Assembly: GCF_001562015.1 (NCBI RefSeq)
Contig: NZ_LASA01000080.1
Coordinates: 1-50,534, forward strand
Reading direction: 5' to 3'
DNA from: Endozoicomonas arenosclerae
GTDB taxonomy: Bacteria > Pseudomonadota > Gammaproteobacteria > Pseudomonadales > Endozoicomonadaceae
DNA length: 50,534 bases
Shown here: one piece after another, positions 17,363 through 25,261 of the stretch
How the letters are laid out: the number at the start of each line of letters is the position of its first letter
Numbering within the stretch: the first letter of the stretch is position 1
Translations under genes and position numbers: made by a program
The notes under the pieces: model-generated
What the model was told of the DNA's origin: nothing
Databases searched by the model: none
The model's input: the letters and a program-made list of their open reading frames with translations, nothing else

Positions 17363-19304
17363 CCATTCCCCCTTTTAACAGCCGGGGCTTGTCTATCTGG
17401 ACGTGGGGTTTGATTGAAGTTCTGTTGGGTATCAGCAGGCCCCCCAGGAGATAGGCTCGCTGTTTTAACAGCAGATTGTGACCTGCTACCGGTTGTCCAA
17501 GCCCAAAACCAACATCCTTGTTACCCGTTCTGCCCAGGGCTGTGTGGGCCAGGAGCGAGGCGCTGTGGCCTACTTTTCCAGAAATACCTACGGCAGTGGG
17601 AGCATCCAGCACCAGTCCCGGGCCAATCTGGGCGCAAGGACGTATATCGGATTTGGTGATCACAGTATTCAGCTGCCAGGTCAGCCGAGATAGACGATGA
17701 CAGTTTTTTAAAAGTAAGTAGCGACTGAGTCTGAGCAGAAAAACAGCGTGAAAACTAAAGTTACTGATTCGGGGCTGATCCCTGAATTTTCTTTTTTGCC
17801 AGCTTTGATAGCGGAGAAAGTCGAAGGCTAAGCAATGGAACAGAGTTTTCCGGGAGTTTACATCATCATGAGCTTTGGCTTTGCGACTATAAAATAGGGC
17901 CAGGGTATGGAAAGGTTTTAATAATCCGGCCTTGCTCATGATTACCCAGACTGTGATCGTAGCCAACAGAGTAAATGTGAGTTTTTCTATCAAGCTGGAC
18001 TCTGTCAGTTCCAGGGCTAACAGAAATAGAGTAATTAGCAGAACTGACACTAAACCTGCTTCCTGCATTGAAAATAAAGACGGTGCAGTCCTGCGAACAA
18101 AGAGGTAGCGGATCATCATCTGGAAACTCAGCGTTAATGCAGTGGCTATAAAGGCACCATTCATACTCATGGTCGGTACTAACAGGTAGAGCAAGGCCAG
18201 GTACAAAGGTGTGCTCAGAGAGAGTGTCAGGGTGTCACGGCGTTGAAGGTTCATGGCATTGAGTATTTGTGACAAGGTGCAGTCAATGCTATGAACCATG
18301 ATCAGTAGCAGGAAAAGCTGAGAGACGAAGACCGGGTGAGGAAACTGGTTGGGGAACAACAGGGCAACGTAAGTCTCGGCGAAGCTGAAACCTGTCAGGG
18401 CTATAAAGATTGAGAAAAAGAAAAAGCCTGGCAGAAAGGTGCGCACACGCCACCTGAACTGAGCAGGGTTAACATGCCAGGCTCGTGACAGAGTCGGATA
18501 AATGGCTGAAAGTATGGCACTGATGGCAATCGAGGCAATTTCAAAGAGCCGGTAGCCAATGGCATAAAAGCCAATGGTACTGATTTCTTCAAACAGTGAA
18601 AGAATGATGAAGTCCAGCCTGGAAAGCAGCAGTGCCAGCACGGTATTGAGTAGAAAAACAGGCAGAACAGAGCGTGCCTTGCCAATAAAATTGCGATCTG
18701 CCTTGAAGATTGAAAAGTTGACAGTGACTCTTTTCAGCGCGACCAGGTAAAGAAGAAATGAAATGGTTCGGGTAGCCAGTAAAACGACTATCAATGATTC
18801 AATACCGTGGTCGTTGAGGACTAAAGCAATGCTGGCAGTCAGCCTGAGGACATTCTCAATAATAGCGATATAGGCTACCGGTCTACTCCGGTGCAGGGAT
18901 GTCAGGGTGATTTCACCCAGAAAGGCCAGAATGCCTGGAATAATGGCCAGTCCAGATAGGGCTATGGCGTTCACTACTTCAGCTGAATAGGCCGTATATT
19001 TTAAAGCTTGCCAGAGAACGACATTAATCAGAGCACAGCAGGCCAAAACCATCAATGCGACAGACACATAATAGGAACCGGCTTTTTCAGGCTGTCGGGC
19101 CACTTCCCGCATATAGAATGGCATCAGACCCATTAAAGGCAGAGTCTGGAGCACAAAATAATAAGTAGTGACCAGTGCATATTCGCCGAGAATCTTGTCA
19201 GATACCTGACCCAGAATGACGAGTAAAAGAAAGGCTCCTACTGGCAGTGCTAACCTTCCAGCGAGGATATACAGAGCCTGACAGCTAAAGGGCGTTTTAT
19301 CCAT
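17355..19304 (-). CDS. Wzx-like flippase fused to a C-terminal hexapeptide acyltransferase-like domain
   Basis: A 649-residue protein in two parts. Residues about 1-475 carry roughly 12-14 hydrophobic helices of the MATE/MOP polysaccharide flippase type, opening with ALYILAGRLALPVGAFLLLV and including YAIGYRLFEIASIAISAILS. It should flip lipid-linked repeat units across the inner membrane. Residues about 485-649 are soluble and match serine-acetyltransferase-like left-handed beta-helix proteins: ITKSDIRPCAQIGPGLVLDA, TAVGISGKVGHSASLLAHTA and the final IPNRTSIKPHVQIDKP. Flippases normally end near 420-500 residues. The frame is open throughout with no stop or slip site, so the fusion looks real. 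The gene is coupled to the preceding glycosyltransferase (TAATG). Confidence 0.82.
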   Translation of the reverse strand: MDKTPFSCQALYILAGRLALPVGAFLLLVILGQVSDKILGEYALVTTYYFVLQTLPLMGLMPFYMREVARQPEKAGSYYVSVALMVLACCALINVVLWQALKYTAYSAEVVNAIALSGLAIIPGILAFLGEITLTSLHRSRPVAYIAIIENVLRLTASIALVLNDHGIESLIVVLLATRTISFLLYLVALKRVTVNFSIFKADRNFIGKARSVLPVFLLNTVLALLLSRLDFIILSLFEEISTIGFYAIGYRLFEIASIAISAILSAIYPTLSRAWHVNPAQFRWRVRTFLPGFFFFSIFIALTGFSFAETYVALLFPNQFPHPVFVSQLFLLLIMVHSIDCTLSQILNAMNLQRRDTLTLSLSTPLYLALLYLLVPTMSMNGAFIATALTLSFQMMIRYLFVRRTAPSLFSMQEAGLVSVLLITLFLLALELTESSLIEKLTFTLLATITVWVIMSKAGLLKPFHTLALFYSRKAKAHDDVNSRKTLFHCLAFDFLRYQSWQKRKFRDQPRISNFSFHAVFLLRLSRYLLLKNCHRLSRLTWQLNTVITKSDIRPCAQIGPGLVLDAPTAVGISGKVGHSASLLAHTALGRTGNKDVGFGLGQPVAGHNLLLKQRAYLLGGLLIPNRTSIKPHVQIDKPRLLKGGMDD

Positions 19305-20479
19305 TAACTACCTGTGCCCTTTGTTTTAGCGGTTTGCTGAGCAGTAGCCTCGGAAAGCTTTTTCTTTTCGGTCAGGCGGGTAAATAGATCAACATATCGG
19401 TCAGTCACGGCATTCCAGTCATAATCACTCTTAATCCGGTTCCGTGCTTTTTCAGATAGCTCTGATCGTTTGCCCTCATCTGCGAGGAGTGCATTTAGAC
19501 ATTCGGCCAAATGTTCTATGTCATTTTTTCTATAGAGCATTCCACTGCCTGCCAGAACTTCTTCATGCTCAGGAACATGATTGGCCAATAAACAGTTGCC
19601 CACTGCCATGGCTTCAATCAGTGCGGGATGGGTTCCCCCCACTTCAGTAGCCTGAACATATATGCAGGCATTGGAAATGAGTTCACGATAGCCATTACCA
19701 TAAATAGCGCCTGGTAAGATAACCCTATCATCCTTGCTGGCCAGTTCAGACAACAGTTCTTTATAGGCACTGCTGTATGGGGCGTCACCTACGATCACCA
19801 GAGGGAGATTGGTTTTTACTTGCTGATAAGCTCTAATGATTTTGTCTGGATTGTTTTCTGGCTCCAGACGGGTGACATAAAGCACGTAACCATCTTTCTG
19901 CAGACCCAGTTTTTCCAGAGTAGGCCCGGGTGCTTCTATATTTGTATTGGCACCATAGGCGATGATTTCACTGCTGGCATTGTATTCCTGTTGATAGTAA
20001 TCAGAGATAGAGTGGGCATCACTGATGATGGCGTGTGGCAGTTTGGTAGCCAGCCATTCCCCTAGTCGATAATAGAGTTTTCCCGCTTTACCCCATTTCT
20101 TTCTCAGGCGTTCGATACCGTCTACATTCAGTGCGACCTGTGCTCCTCCCATTCGGCTGATAGAAGCGAAGGGAGCATTAGCTGCATTAACGATCAGAAC
20201 CGCATCAAATTTTCTGTAGATGGCGGCATGTAAAGTGGCCAAAAACGTATGTGCGACGGTATCCAGATATTTGTGGGGGATAGTAGGCAGCAGGGGAACA
20301 TGCACACCTTTGTAAAAAGGTGAGTTGTACTGAATATTATTGGTTCGTCCATAGACGGTTACTTTTATTCCACGGTCTACCAGCCGAGGGGCAATCTCTT
20401 CTGCAAACGTTTCGAATCCACCATAGTTGGCTGGGATTCCTCTCAATCCAATGAGTGCTATGTTCAGTTGCCTGGGCAT
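19304..20479 (-). CDS. Glycosyltransferase, GT4 family with DUF1972-type N-terminus
   Basis: A 391-residue GT-B enzyme. The opening LNIALIGLRGIPANYGGFETFAEEIAPRL (key stretch GIPANYGGFETF) is the hallmark of DUF1972 glycosyltransferases, many annotated as rhamnosyl- or other deoxyhexosyltransferases. The donor-site half has YVLYVTRLEPENNPDKII, LVIVGDAPY, VQATEVGGTHPALIEAMAVG and NHVPEHEEVL. It is second in the operon, 93 bases after the WcaJ-like gene, so it may add the second sugar. The last stop codon base is the first base of the flippase ATG. Confidence 0.85.
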   Translation of the reverse strand: MPRQLNIALIGLRGIPANYGGFETFAEEIAPRLVDRGIKVTVYGRTNNIQYNSPFYKGVHVPLLPTIPHKYLDTVAHTFLATLHAAIYRKFDAVLIVNAANAPFASISRMGGAQVALNVDGIERLRKKWGKAGKLYYRLGEWLATKLPHAIISDAHSISDYYQQEYNASSEIIAYGANTNIEAPGPTLEKLGLQKDGYVLYVTRLEPENNPDKIIRAYQQVKTNLPLVIVGDAPYSSAYKELLSELASKDDRVILPGAIYGNGYRELISNACIYVQATEVGGTHPALIEAMAVGNCLLANHVPEHEEVLAGSGMLYRKNDIEHLAECLNALLADEGKRSELSEKARNRIKSDYDWNAVTDRYVDLFTRLTEKKKLSEATAQQTAKTKGTGS

Positions 20480-20572
20480 TGAGCCTTCCTGGGTTCATAC
20501 AGCTTGTAATGGTCAAGTATTCACTGCCACCGCTGTGACAAAAGTGTTGATCCTGAATCAGGGAACATTGTT

Positions 20573-21970
20573 CTAATAGGCATTCTTGTGAAAGAACGCG
20601 CCCCTGATGATGGTCAGAAAAATAATTTTCAGGTCGAGCCAGAGTGACCAGTGATTGATATATTCCAAGTCGCAGAGAACCCGTCCCTGCATCTTTTCAA
20701 TGGTTTCGGTCTCACCACGCCAGCCATTTATCTGGGCTAACCCTGTCAGTCCTGGTTTGACTTTGTGCCTGAGCATATAGCTCTTGATCATGCTTCCGTA
20801 CTCTTCGTTATGGGCCACTGCATGGGGGCGAGGGCCAACGAGTGACATACTGCCAGCGAGAACATTCAGCAACTGGGGGAGTTCATCAAGTGAAGTAGAG
20901 CGTAGAAATCGACCTACAGTGGTGACTCGACTATCCTGTTTATTCGCTTGTCGAATCACCGGGCCATTTTCCATGACATTCATGGTTCTGAACTTGAATA
21001 CTTTTATTTTTCGTCGATCTAGTCCGTGCCGGTCCTGAATAAAAAGAACGGGGCCTGGAGAGGTGAGTTTGATAACCAGGCTGATTAATAGCATAGGAAT
21101 CAAGCAGATCATCAACAGTAATGACGCCAGGATAATATCTTCAAGCCGTTTTAGAAAAGCATTGGTGCCATAGGCTGGTGTATCATAAATGCTGAGAGTG
21201 AATGTACTTCCTATGCAATGCCACCTTGAATGCAACAGGTTGTAAATAAGAAAATTAGGAACGATATGCACGTTTGCTGTTGTGTTTGATAACTTATCAA
21301 CAATTGAATGAGTTCTTTCTTCAGCTTTCATCGGAAGAGTAACGTATACGATATCCACATTACCACTTTTAGCTAATTCTACAGCGTCATCAATATTACC
21401 TTTTAATTCTATATCGTCGTCTAATCGAGATGGGTTTCTTTCATCGTAAAAACCGATTAATCGAATGCCTGTTTCCTTGTGCTTCTTAATTTCTCTGGCA
21501 AGATGTTTTCCAGTTTCAGTGGCACAGAGAATGATTGCTGAGCGAGTGTTATAGTTTCTTTTTCTGAGAAACTGTAATAACAATCGAAAAGCAAGCCGCC
21601 AGTAAATAAGTATACCCAGTGAGCAGATGGACCAGTAAGCCATAGCCTGCTTGGGAAAGTTGTTTAAAGAATCAGAGAAATAAGCAAAGGTGAAAACACA
21701 GGCACAAGTCATGAGCCATGTAGACACAGTCAGGAATACCAGCTCACTGAATTGATGGGCACGCCAGGAACGGTAAAGGGTGAGCGACTCGGCAATAATC
21801 CAGAAAATACCAATACTCAGAAAGGCAATAGCATGTTGCTGCCCGGTTGGATGTCCAAAAAATATGGAAATAAAAACCAGCATGCAATAAATAACAGCGC
21901 CATCAATTAAACGATACATGACGCTCAATTGATTTTGATAAGGGCGAATAAATCCATCGTTAGCATCCAT
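20573..21970 (-). CDS. wcaJ: Undecaprenyl-phosphate glucose phosphotransferase, WcaJ-like (initiating enzyme)
   Basis: A 465-residue polyisoprenyl-phosphate hexose-1-phosphate transferase. The N-terminal half has four or five membrane helices and a CoA-binding-like nucleotide fold (about 145-240, SAIILCATETGKHLAREIKKH in shortened form SAIILCATETGKH). The catalytic half has a membrane re-entrant helix (about 285-310), then KVFKFRTMNVME, FLRSTSLDELPQLLNVLAG, LVGPRPHAVAHNEEY, HKVKPGLTGLAQINGWRGET and the close AFFHKNAY. These match WcaJ closely. It transfers glucose-1-phosphate, or a related sugar phosphate, to undecaprenyl phosphate and starts the repeat unit. It is the promoter-proximal gene of the operon. 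No strong ribosome site is seen before the ATG; GAGATC lies about six bases upstream. Confidence 0.85.
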   Translation of the reverse strand: MDANDGFIRPYQNQLSVMYRLIDGAVIYCMLVFISIFFGHPTGQQHAIAFLSIGIFWIIAESLTLYRSWRAHQFSELVFLTVSTWLMTCACVFTFAYFSDSLNNFPKQAMAYWSICSLGILIYWRLAFRLLLQFLRKRNYNTRSAIILCATETGKHLAREIKKHKETGIRLIGFYDERNPSRLDDDIELKGNIDDAVELAKSGNVDIVYVTLPMKAEERTHSIVDKLSNTTANVHIVPNFLIYNLLHSRWHCIGSTFTLSIYDTPAYGTNAFLKRLEDIILASLLLMICLIPMLLISLVIKLTSPGPVLFIQDRHGLDRRKIKVFKFRTMNVMENGPVIRQANKQDSRVTTVGRFLRSTSLDELPQLLNVLAGSMSLVGPRPHAVAHNEEYGSMIKSYMLRHKVKPGLTGLAQINGWRGETETIEKMQGRVLCDLEYINHWSLWLDLKIIFLTIIRGAFFHKNAY

Positions 21971-22385
21971 AAAAGATCTCGCAGATTATTCTGGTAGTCC
22001 ATTGGCCATAAACAGGGTGGAGGTTAAAAGACACTTCCTTATGAAAGGTTTTATAATTTAATTGTTATGATTATGTGACCTTGATCAACCTTTTTTTGTT
22101 TTGACTTTATAGCTATTTTTTTTATCTGTAAAGACAGTTTTGTGAACGAATAATGTCTTGTTTGTTTCAGTTTGGATTGTTGACTAATTGTTTATGGTTA
22201 AAATAATTTGATTTTAAATTGGTTGTGTCGTTTTTATTTTGACCTTAAGGTCAAAATAAAAACTGTTTTTTGATTTTGTTTTTTCGACGAAATGTTCTTA
22301 AATGCGGTGAAGTACGATAGTGAAGCTGGTTTAAAATTGCTAAGAGTAATTTTCTATAAAGTGGTTCTATTTACAGCTTTGAATT
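21971..22385. other. Promoter region of the exopolysaccharide operon
   Basis: A 415-base, very AT-rich gap upstream of the WcaJ-like gene on the minus strand. It must carry the operon promoter and a long leader or control region. I do not see a JUMPstart/ops element (GGCGGTAG) on the coding strand. It contains a perfect 34-bp palindrome (22230-22263) and a further copy of its half-site TGACCTT at 22076-22082. No credible gene lies here. Confidence 0.6.
22230..22263. promoter_or_regulatory. Perfect 34-bp palindrome upstream of the exopolysaccharide operon
   Basis: The sequence GTTTTTATTTTGACCTT (22230-22246) is followed immediately by its exact reverse complement (22247-22263), with TTAA at the centre. 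It lies about 260 bases upstream of the WcaJ-like start and about 120 bases beyond the sodB terminator. A dimeric regulator's operator is the simplest reading; a 15-bp-stem RNA hairpin or bidirectional terminator is the alternative. Confidence 0.55.
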
Positions 22386-22413
22386 AAAAACGGCATCCTA
22401 AGATGCCGTTTTT
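22386..22413 (-). terminator. Rho-independent terminator of sodB
   Basis: AAAAACGGCATC at 22386-22397 pairs with GATGCCGTTTTT at 22402-22413 around a 4-base loop. On the minus strand the GC stem is followed by TTTTT, 35 bases beyond the sodB stop codon. The symmetric A and T runs would also allow use on the plus strand. Confidence 0.88.
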
Positions 22414-22447
22414 TGTTTCCGGTATGGAACCAGATTTAGTCTGAAAC

Positions 22448-23029
22448 TCAGCCCGCGTAGTTAGCAGCAGCAAAGTCCCAGTTAACCAGCGCCCAGAAGT
22501 TTTTCAGGTATTCTGGACGTACATTGCGGTAGTCAATGTAGTAAGCGTGTTCCCACAGGTCGCAGGTCAGCAGAGGCTTCTGATCAGTCGTCAGAGGGGT
22601 GCCAGCGTTGCTGGTGTTAACGATTTCTACAGAACCGTCACTGTTTTTAACCAGCCAGGTCCAGGAAGAACCGAAGTTGTTAACAGCTTTGTCGTTGAAT
22701 GCTGCAACGAACTCTTCGAAAGAACCGAAAGCCTTGTTGATCGCGTCAGCCAGTTCACCGGCTGGAGCACCACCACCGTTAGGGCTCAGGCAGTTCCAGT
22801 AGAAAGTGTGGTTCCAGATTTGCGCAGCGTTGTTGAAGATGCCGCCTTCAGAAGTCTTGATGATTTCTTCCAGACTCTTGCTTTCCAGCTCGGTACCCGC
22901 AACCAGACCGTTCAGTTTGTCAACATAGGTCTTGTGATGCTTGCCGTAGTGGTAGTCCAGAGTCTCTTCAGAAATGTGAGGAGCCAGTGCATCGCGTGCA
23001 TAAGGCAGTGCAGGCAGTTCAAAAGCCAT
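22448..23029 (-). CDS. sodB: Iron superoxide dismutase
   Basis: A 193-residue Fe-type superoxide dismutase that converts superoxide to oxygen and hydrogen peroxide in the cytoplasm. The start at 23029 ([20 protein letters not shown]) is preferred over an ATG 15 bases upstream: it matches the family N-terminus and has GGAG about nine bases before it. Metal ligands are His27, His74, Asp157 and His161, the last two within the DLWEHAYY signature. Gln70 in FNNAAQ is the placement typical of iron rather than manganese enzymes. Length and sequence match SodB of enteric bacteria closely. It is monocistronic with its own terminator. Confidence 0.96.
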   Translation of the reverse strand: MAFELPALPYARDALAPHISEETLDYHYGKHHKTYVDKLNGLVAGTELESKSLEEIIKTSEGGIFNNAAQIWNHTFYWNCLSPNGGGAPAGELADAINKAFGSFEEFVAAFNDKAVNNFGSSWTWLVKNSDGSVEIVNTSNAGTPLTTDQKPLLTCDLWEHAYYIDYRNVRPEYLKNFWALVNWDFAAANYAG

Positions 23030-23345
23030 GTTGTCATTCTCCACTTGGGGTTTGATCTTGTTTGACCTGATTCGTCTCGCGCGACGATATTAACATTGGT
23101 GCGGTTACGAATCTATGTGAGGGCTATTGTGGGGGCAAGTACCGTACCTTCAACCCCTGAATGAATGAAAATACTGAAAATAAAGCACGGATCCGAATTT
23201 TTTGAGGCTATTTAATGTTGTGACGTTGGTGCTATCTAGTATGAAGGTGGATGTCTGCAAGGTTATTACTCTTATTCTGGTGCCTTTTTCATAGTAATAT
23301 TGCGCCTCAAATGCCCATGGTGGAACTAATACAGATGAGAAACCC
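23030..23345. other. Divergent intergenic region, sodB / membrane coiled-coil gene
   Basis: A 316-base gap carrying the promoters of sodB (-) and of the 23346 gene (+). A GC-rich near-palindrome (GTCTCGCGCGAC, around 23074) lies within 60 bases of the sodB start. I cannot assign promoter elements or an iron-regulator (Fur) box with confidence. Confidence 0.45.
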
Positions 23346-24158
23346 ATGAGAGAAGAGGATAAGGCGATCAACGATATACCGGATTTCTCAATTGCAGCGG
23401 ATGAGCGTCCAGGTCGCAGGAAAGCTGCAGCTACTGGCGGAACGCCCCCGGGTAAAAAGGGTGGAGCAGACCGAAGTAACCCGGGTAAAGGTGGAAGCGG
23501 CCTGACCTGGCTATTGCTGGTCATGATCATTGTTCTGGGTGCTGGCGGAGTCTGGCAGTTCAAATTGATGCAGGAGGAGCTTGCTGAGACACGTAAGGCT
23601 TTGGCATCTACCCAGGAAAGGCTCAGTTCGGTGACAGGAGAAGTCACAGCCACTGGAGAGAACCTGGATCAAAGTGGATCAGCCCTTCGTTCAGAACTGA
23701 AAGTGGTGAATTCTGAGATTCGTAAGCTTTGGGATGTAGCAAACAAGAGAAACAGACAGTGGATTTTGATCAATAAGGATAATGTGGTCAAAGCCCTGAA
23801 AGAAGCAGAGGAAGCCGGTAAAACGGCGGATAAGGCATCAGGCCAGCTGAGCAGCCTGCAAAAGCGGATTCGGGAAATGGATCAGCTGATGAAGGCTATC
23901 AGTACAGAGCAGTTGGCTGCCCAGGGCGAGATGACCGAAAGTCTGGCCAGGTTCGACAAGCAGGTGGCTGAAATGAAGAAGCTGGTGGCTGATCAGAAAA
24001 AGCTGCAAACCGAACTGACCGGGAAAGTTGAGGATCAGCAGCAAGCGGTTAAAGCTGTCGACTCATTCAGGGTTCAGGTCAATCGCAAACTGCAACAGTT
24101 GGAAGATACTGTCAGAGATCTGACTCAACCTCCCAAAGAAGGTCTTGGCCTGGAATAA
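23346..24158 (+). CDS. Single-pass membrane protein with periplasmic coiled coil, function unknown
   Basis: A 270-residue protein I do not recognise. Residues 1-52 are cytoplasmic, low in complexity and basic (Gly, Pro, Lys, Arg). A single transmembrane helix lies at about 53-70 (LTWLLLVMIIVLGAGGVW). From about 72 to 265 it is almost wholly alpha-helical with heptad leucines, alanines and many K, E and Q. It is thus anchored in the inner membrane with a long coiled coil outside. It opens a plus-strand run of four genes of unknown function. A 16-base stretch with GAGAA precedes the ATG. Candidate roles are a scaffold or cell-envelope spacer; nothing catalytic is visible. Confidence 0.8.
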   Translation: MREEDKAINDIPDFSIAADERPGRRKAAATGGTPPGKKGGADRSNPGKGGSGLTWLLLVMIIVLGAGGVWQFKLMQEELAETRKALASTQERLSSVTGEVTATGENLDQSGSALRSELKVVNSEIRKLWDVANKRNRQWILINKDNVVKALKEAEEAGKTADKASGQLSSLQKRIREMDQLMKAISTEQLAAQGEMTESLARFDKQVAEMKKLVADQKKLQTELTGKVEDQQQAVKAVDSFRVQVNRKLQQLEDTVRDLTQPPKEGLGLE

Positions 24159-24165
24159 TCCCTGT

Positions 24166-24191
24166 AACCGGGTGGCAACCGCCATCCGGTT
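24166..24191 (+). terminator. Hairpin after the membrane coiled-coil gene
   Basis: AACCGGGTGGC at 24166-24176 pairs with GCCATCCGGTT at 24181-24191 around AACC, with one G-T wobble. It begins seven bases beyond the stop codon at 24158. No T-run follows, so it may attenuate or stabilise the transcript rather than end it. Confidence 0.45.
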
Positions 24192-24285
24192 GGCCATAAA
24201 CAACCTTTCATACGATGAAAAACATACAACCAGTTTAAACTGGCTACATTAAGAACAATAATTCTTCTCGGAGTTTGAGCTGATT

Positions 24286-25218
24286 ATGGGCTGTTTTCAC
24301 ATAACAGGGCGGTTATGTCTGATAGTTGCTGTCGCAATGATGACGTCTTCCTGCTCAATGCTTGACTGGTTTGGTAGCAGCCAACCAGAAGAATCCAGAT
24401 CAAGAGCGTTTCAGCCATCAGACTGGACTTTTTTTCATCAGTGGCAGCTCGAACATTCCAATCCTGCCTTGCAGACATTGCTTCCGGATCAGGGTAATAC
24501 CCTGACAGGGCAGTGCTCATTCTCTTATGAATTGCTGAAACGGTTGGAAGACGAGCCGAAAGGGCTTCTGGTACCCGTAATAAAAGTGAGTAACGATCTG
24601 ACTTTGTCGCCAGATCTTGAAAACAGTGCAAGGCTTTATAAGGTACTTAGAGGCACATTTCCACTGGGGGGAGTAGGCGACAGTTTAACGTTCTATCAAA
24701 CCTTGCTATCCAGTGTTGAGCACACCTGTCCAGAAAACATGACCCGTGATATTGATAGCTGTCAGTTCAAGAAGTGGATGTCCTATGCCGGTTTAGGCGG
24801 CGACGAATCAATTTATGATGAGAGTCGTCTAAAACGCTGGTACAAGTCACATTCATCTCTGAACTATCTAGTCATGGGTTCCAGTGATTTGTTCAATTCT
24901 GATGCTTTGTTAAATGCTCGCTATTCTTCAAATTCCAGAGTGATAACCAAACAGTCACCAGCAGTCAGGGATGAGAGTATCAGACCTTATGTAGGCAAGG
25001 TACGCTTTGACTGGGTTATTCCTGGTAACAAAGGCAGTAAGCCATTTAATAGTCTTGGATCCTGCACTTTAAGTTGGAAAGAGCTTGAAGAGAAAAGGCG
25101 TATCAATGGTCCAGGCTGGTTGGATACCGAAAAGCTGGCAAAGGTGAATAAGGCTCTATTGCCTTACTTTATAGAGTTTATGGACGAGGCTACCAAGGCA
25201 ATGCCACAACAGCCATAA
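24286..25218 (+). CDS. Putative lipoprotein, function unknown
   Basis: A 310-residue protein with an N-terminal signal ending AVAMMTSSC; Cys23 is a likely lipidation site, though Thr at -3 is not the usual Leu. The mature part is alpha/beta in character with four further cysteines in the first half (QCSFSYELL, HTCPENM, DSCQFKKW) and one near the end (SCTLSWKELEE), which could form disulfides in the periplasm. It includes aromatic-rich patches such as PSDWTFFHQW. I recognise no family. It lies 127 bases after the membrane coiled-coil gene and 43 bases before the 914-residue gene, and probably shares their transcript or locus. Confidence 0.7.
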   Translation: MGCFHITGRLCLIVAVAMMTSSCSMLDWFGSSQPEESRSRAFQPSDWTFFHQWQLEHSNPALQTLLPDQGNTLTGQCSFSYELLKRLEDEPKGLLVPVIKVSNDLTLSPDLENSARLYKVLRGTFPLGGVGDSLTFYQTLLSSVEHTCPENMTRDIDSCQFKKWMSYAGLGGDESIYDESRLKRWYKSHSSLNYLVMGSSDLFNSDALLNARYSSNSRVITKQSPAVRDESIRPYVGKVRFDWVIPGNKGSKPFNSLGSCTLSWKELEEKRRINGPGWLDTEKLAKVNKALLPYFIEFMDEATKAMPQQP

Positions 25219-25261
25219 GGTATTGGCTGTGAATGAGCGGATTTAATTCAGGTCTAAATAT

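Noticed and set aside
22008-24202. The 13-base string TTGGCCATAAACA occurs twice (about 22001 and 24190)
   Set aside because: The flanks do not match and there is no partner structure; two copies of 13 bases are too little to call a repeat family.
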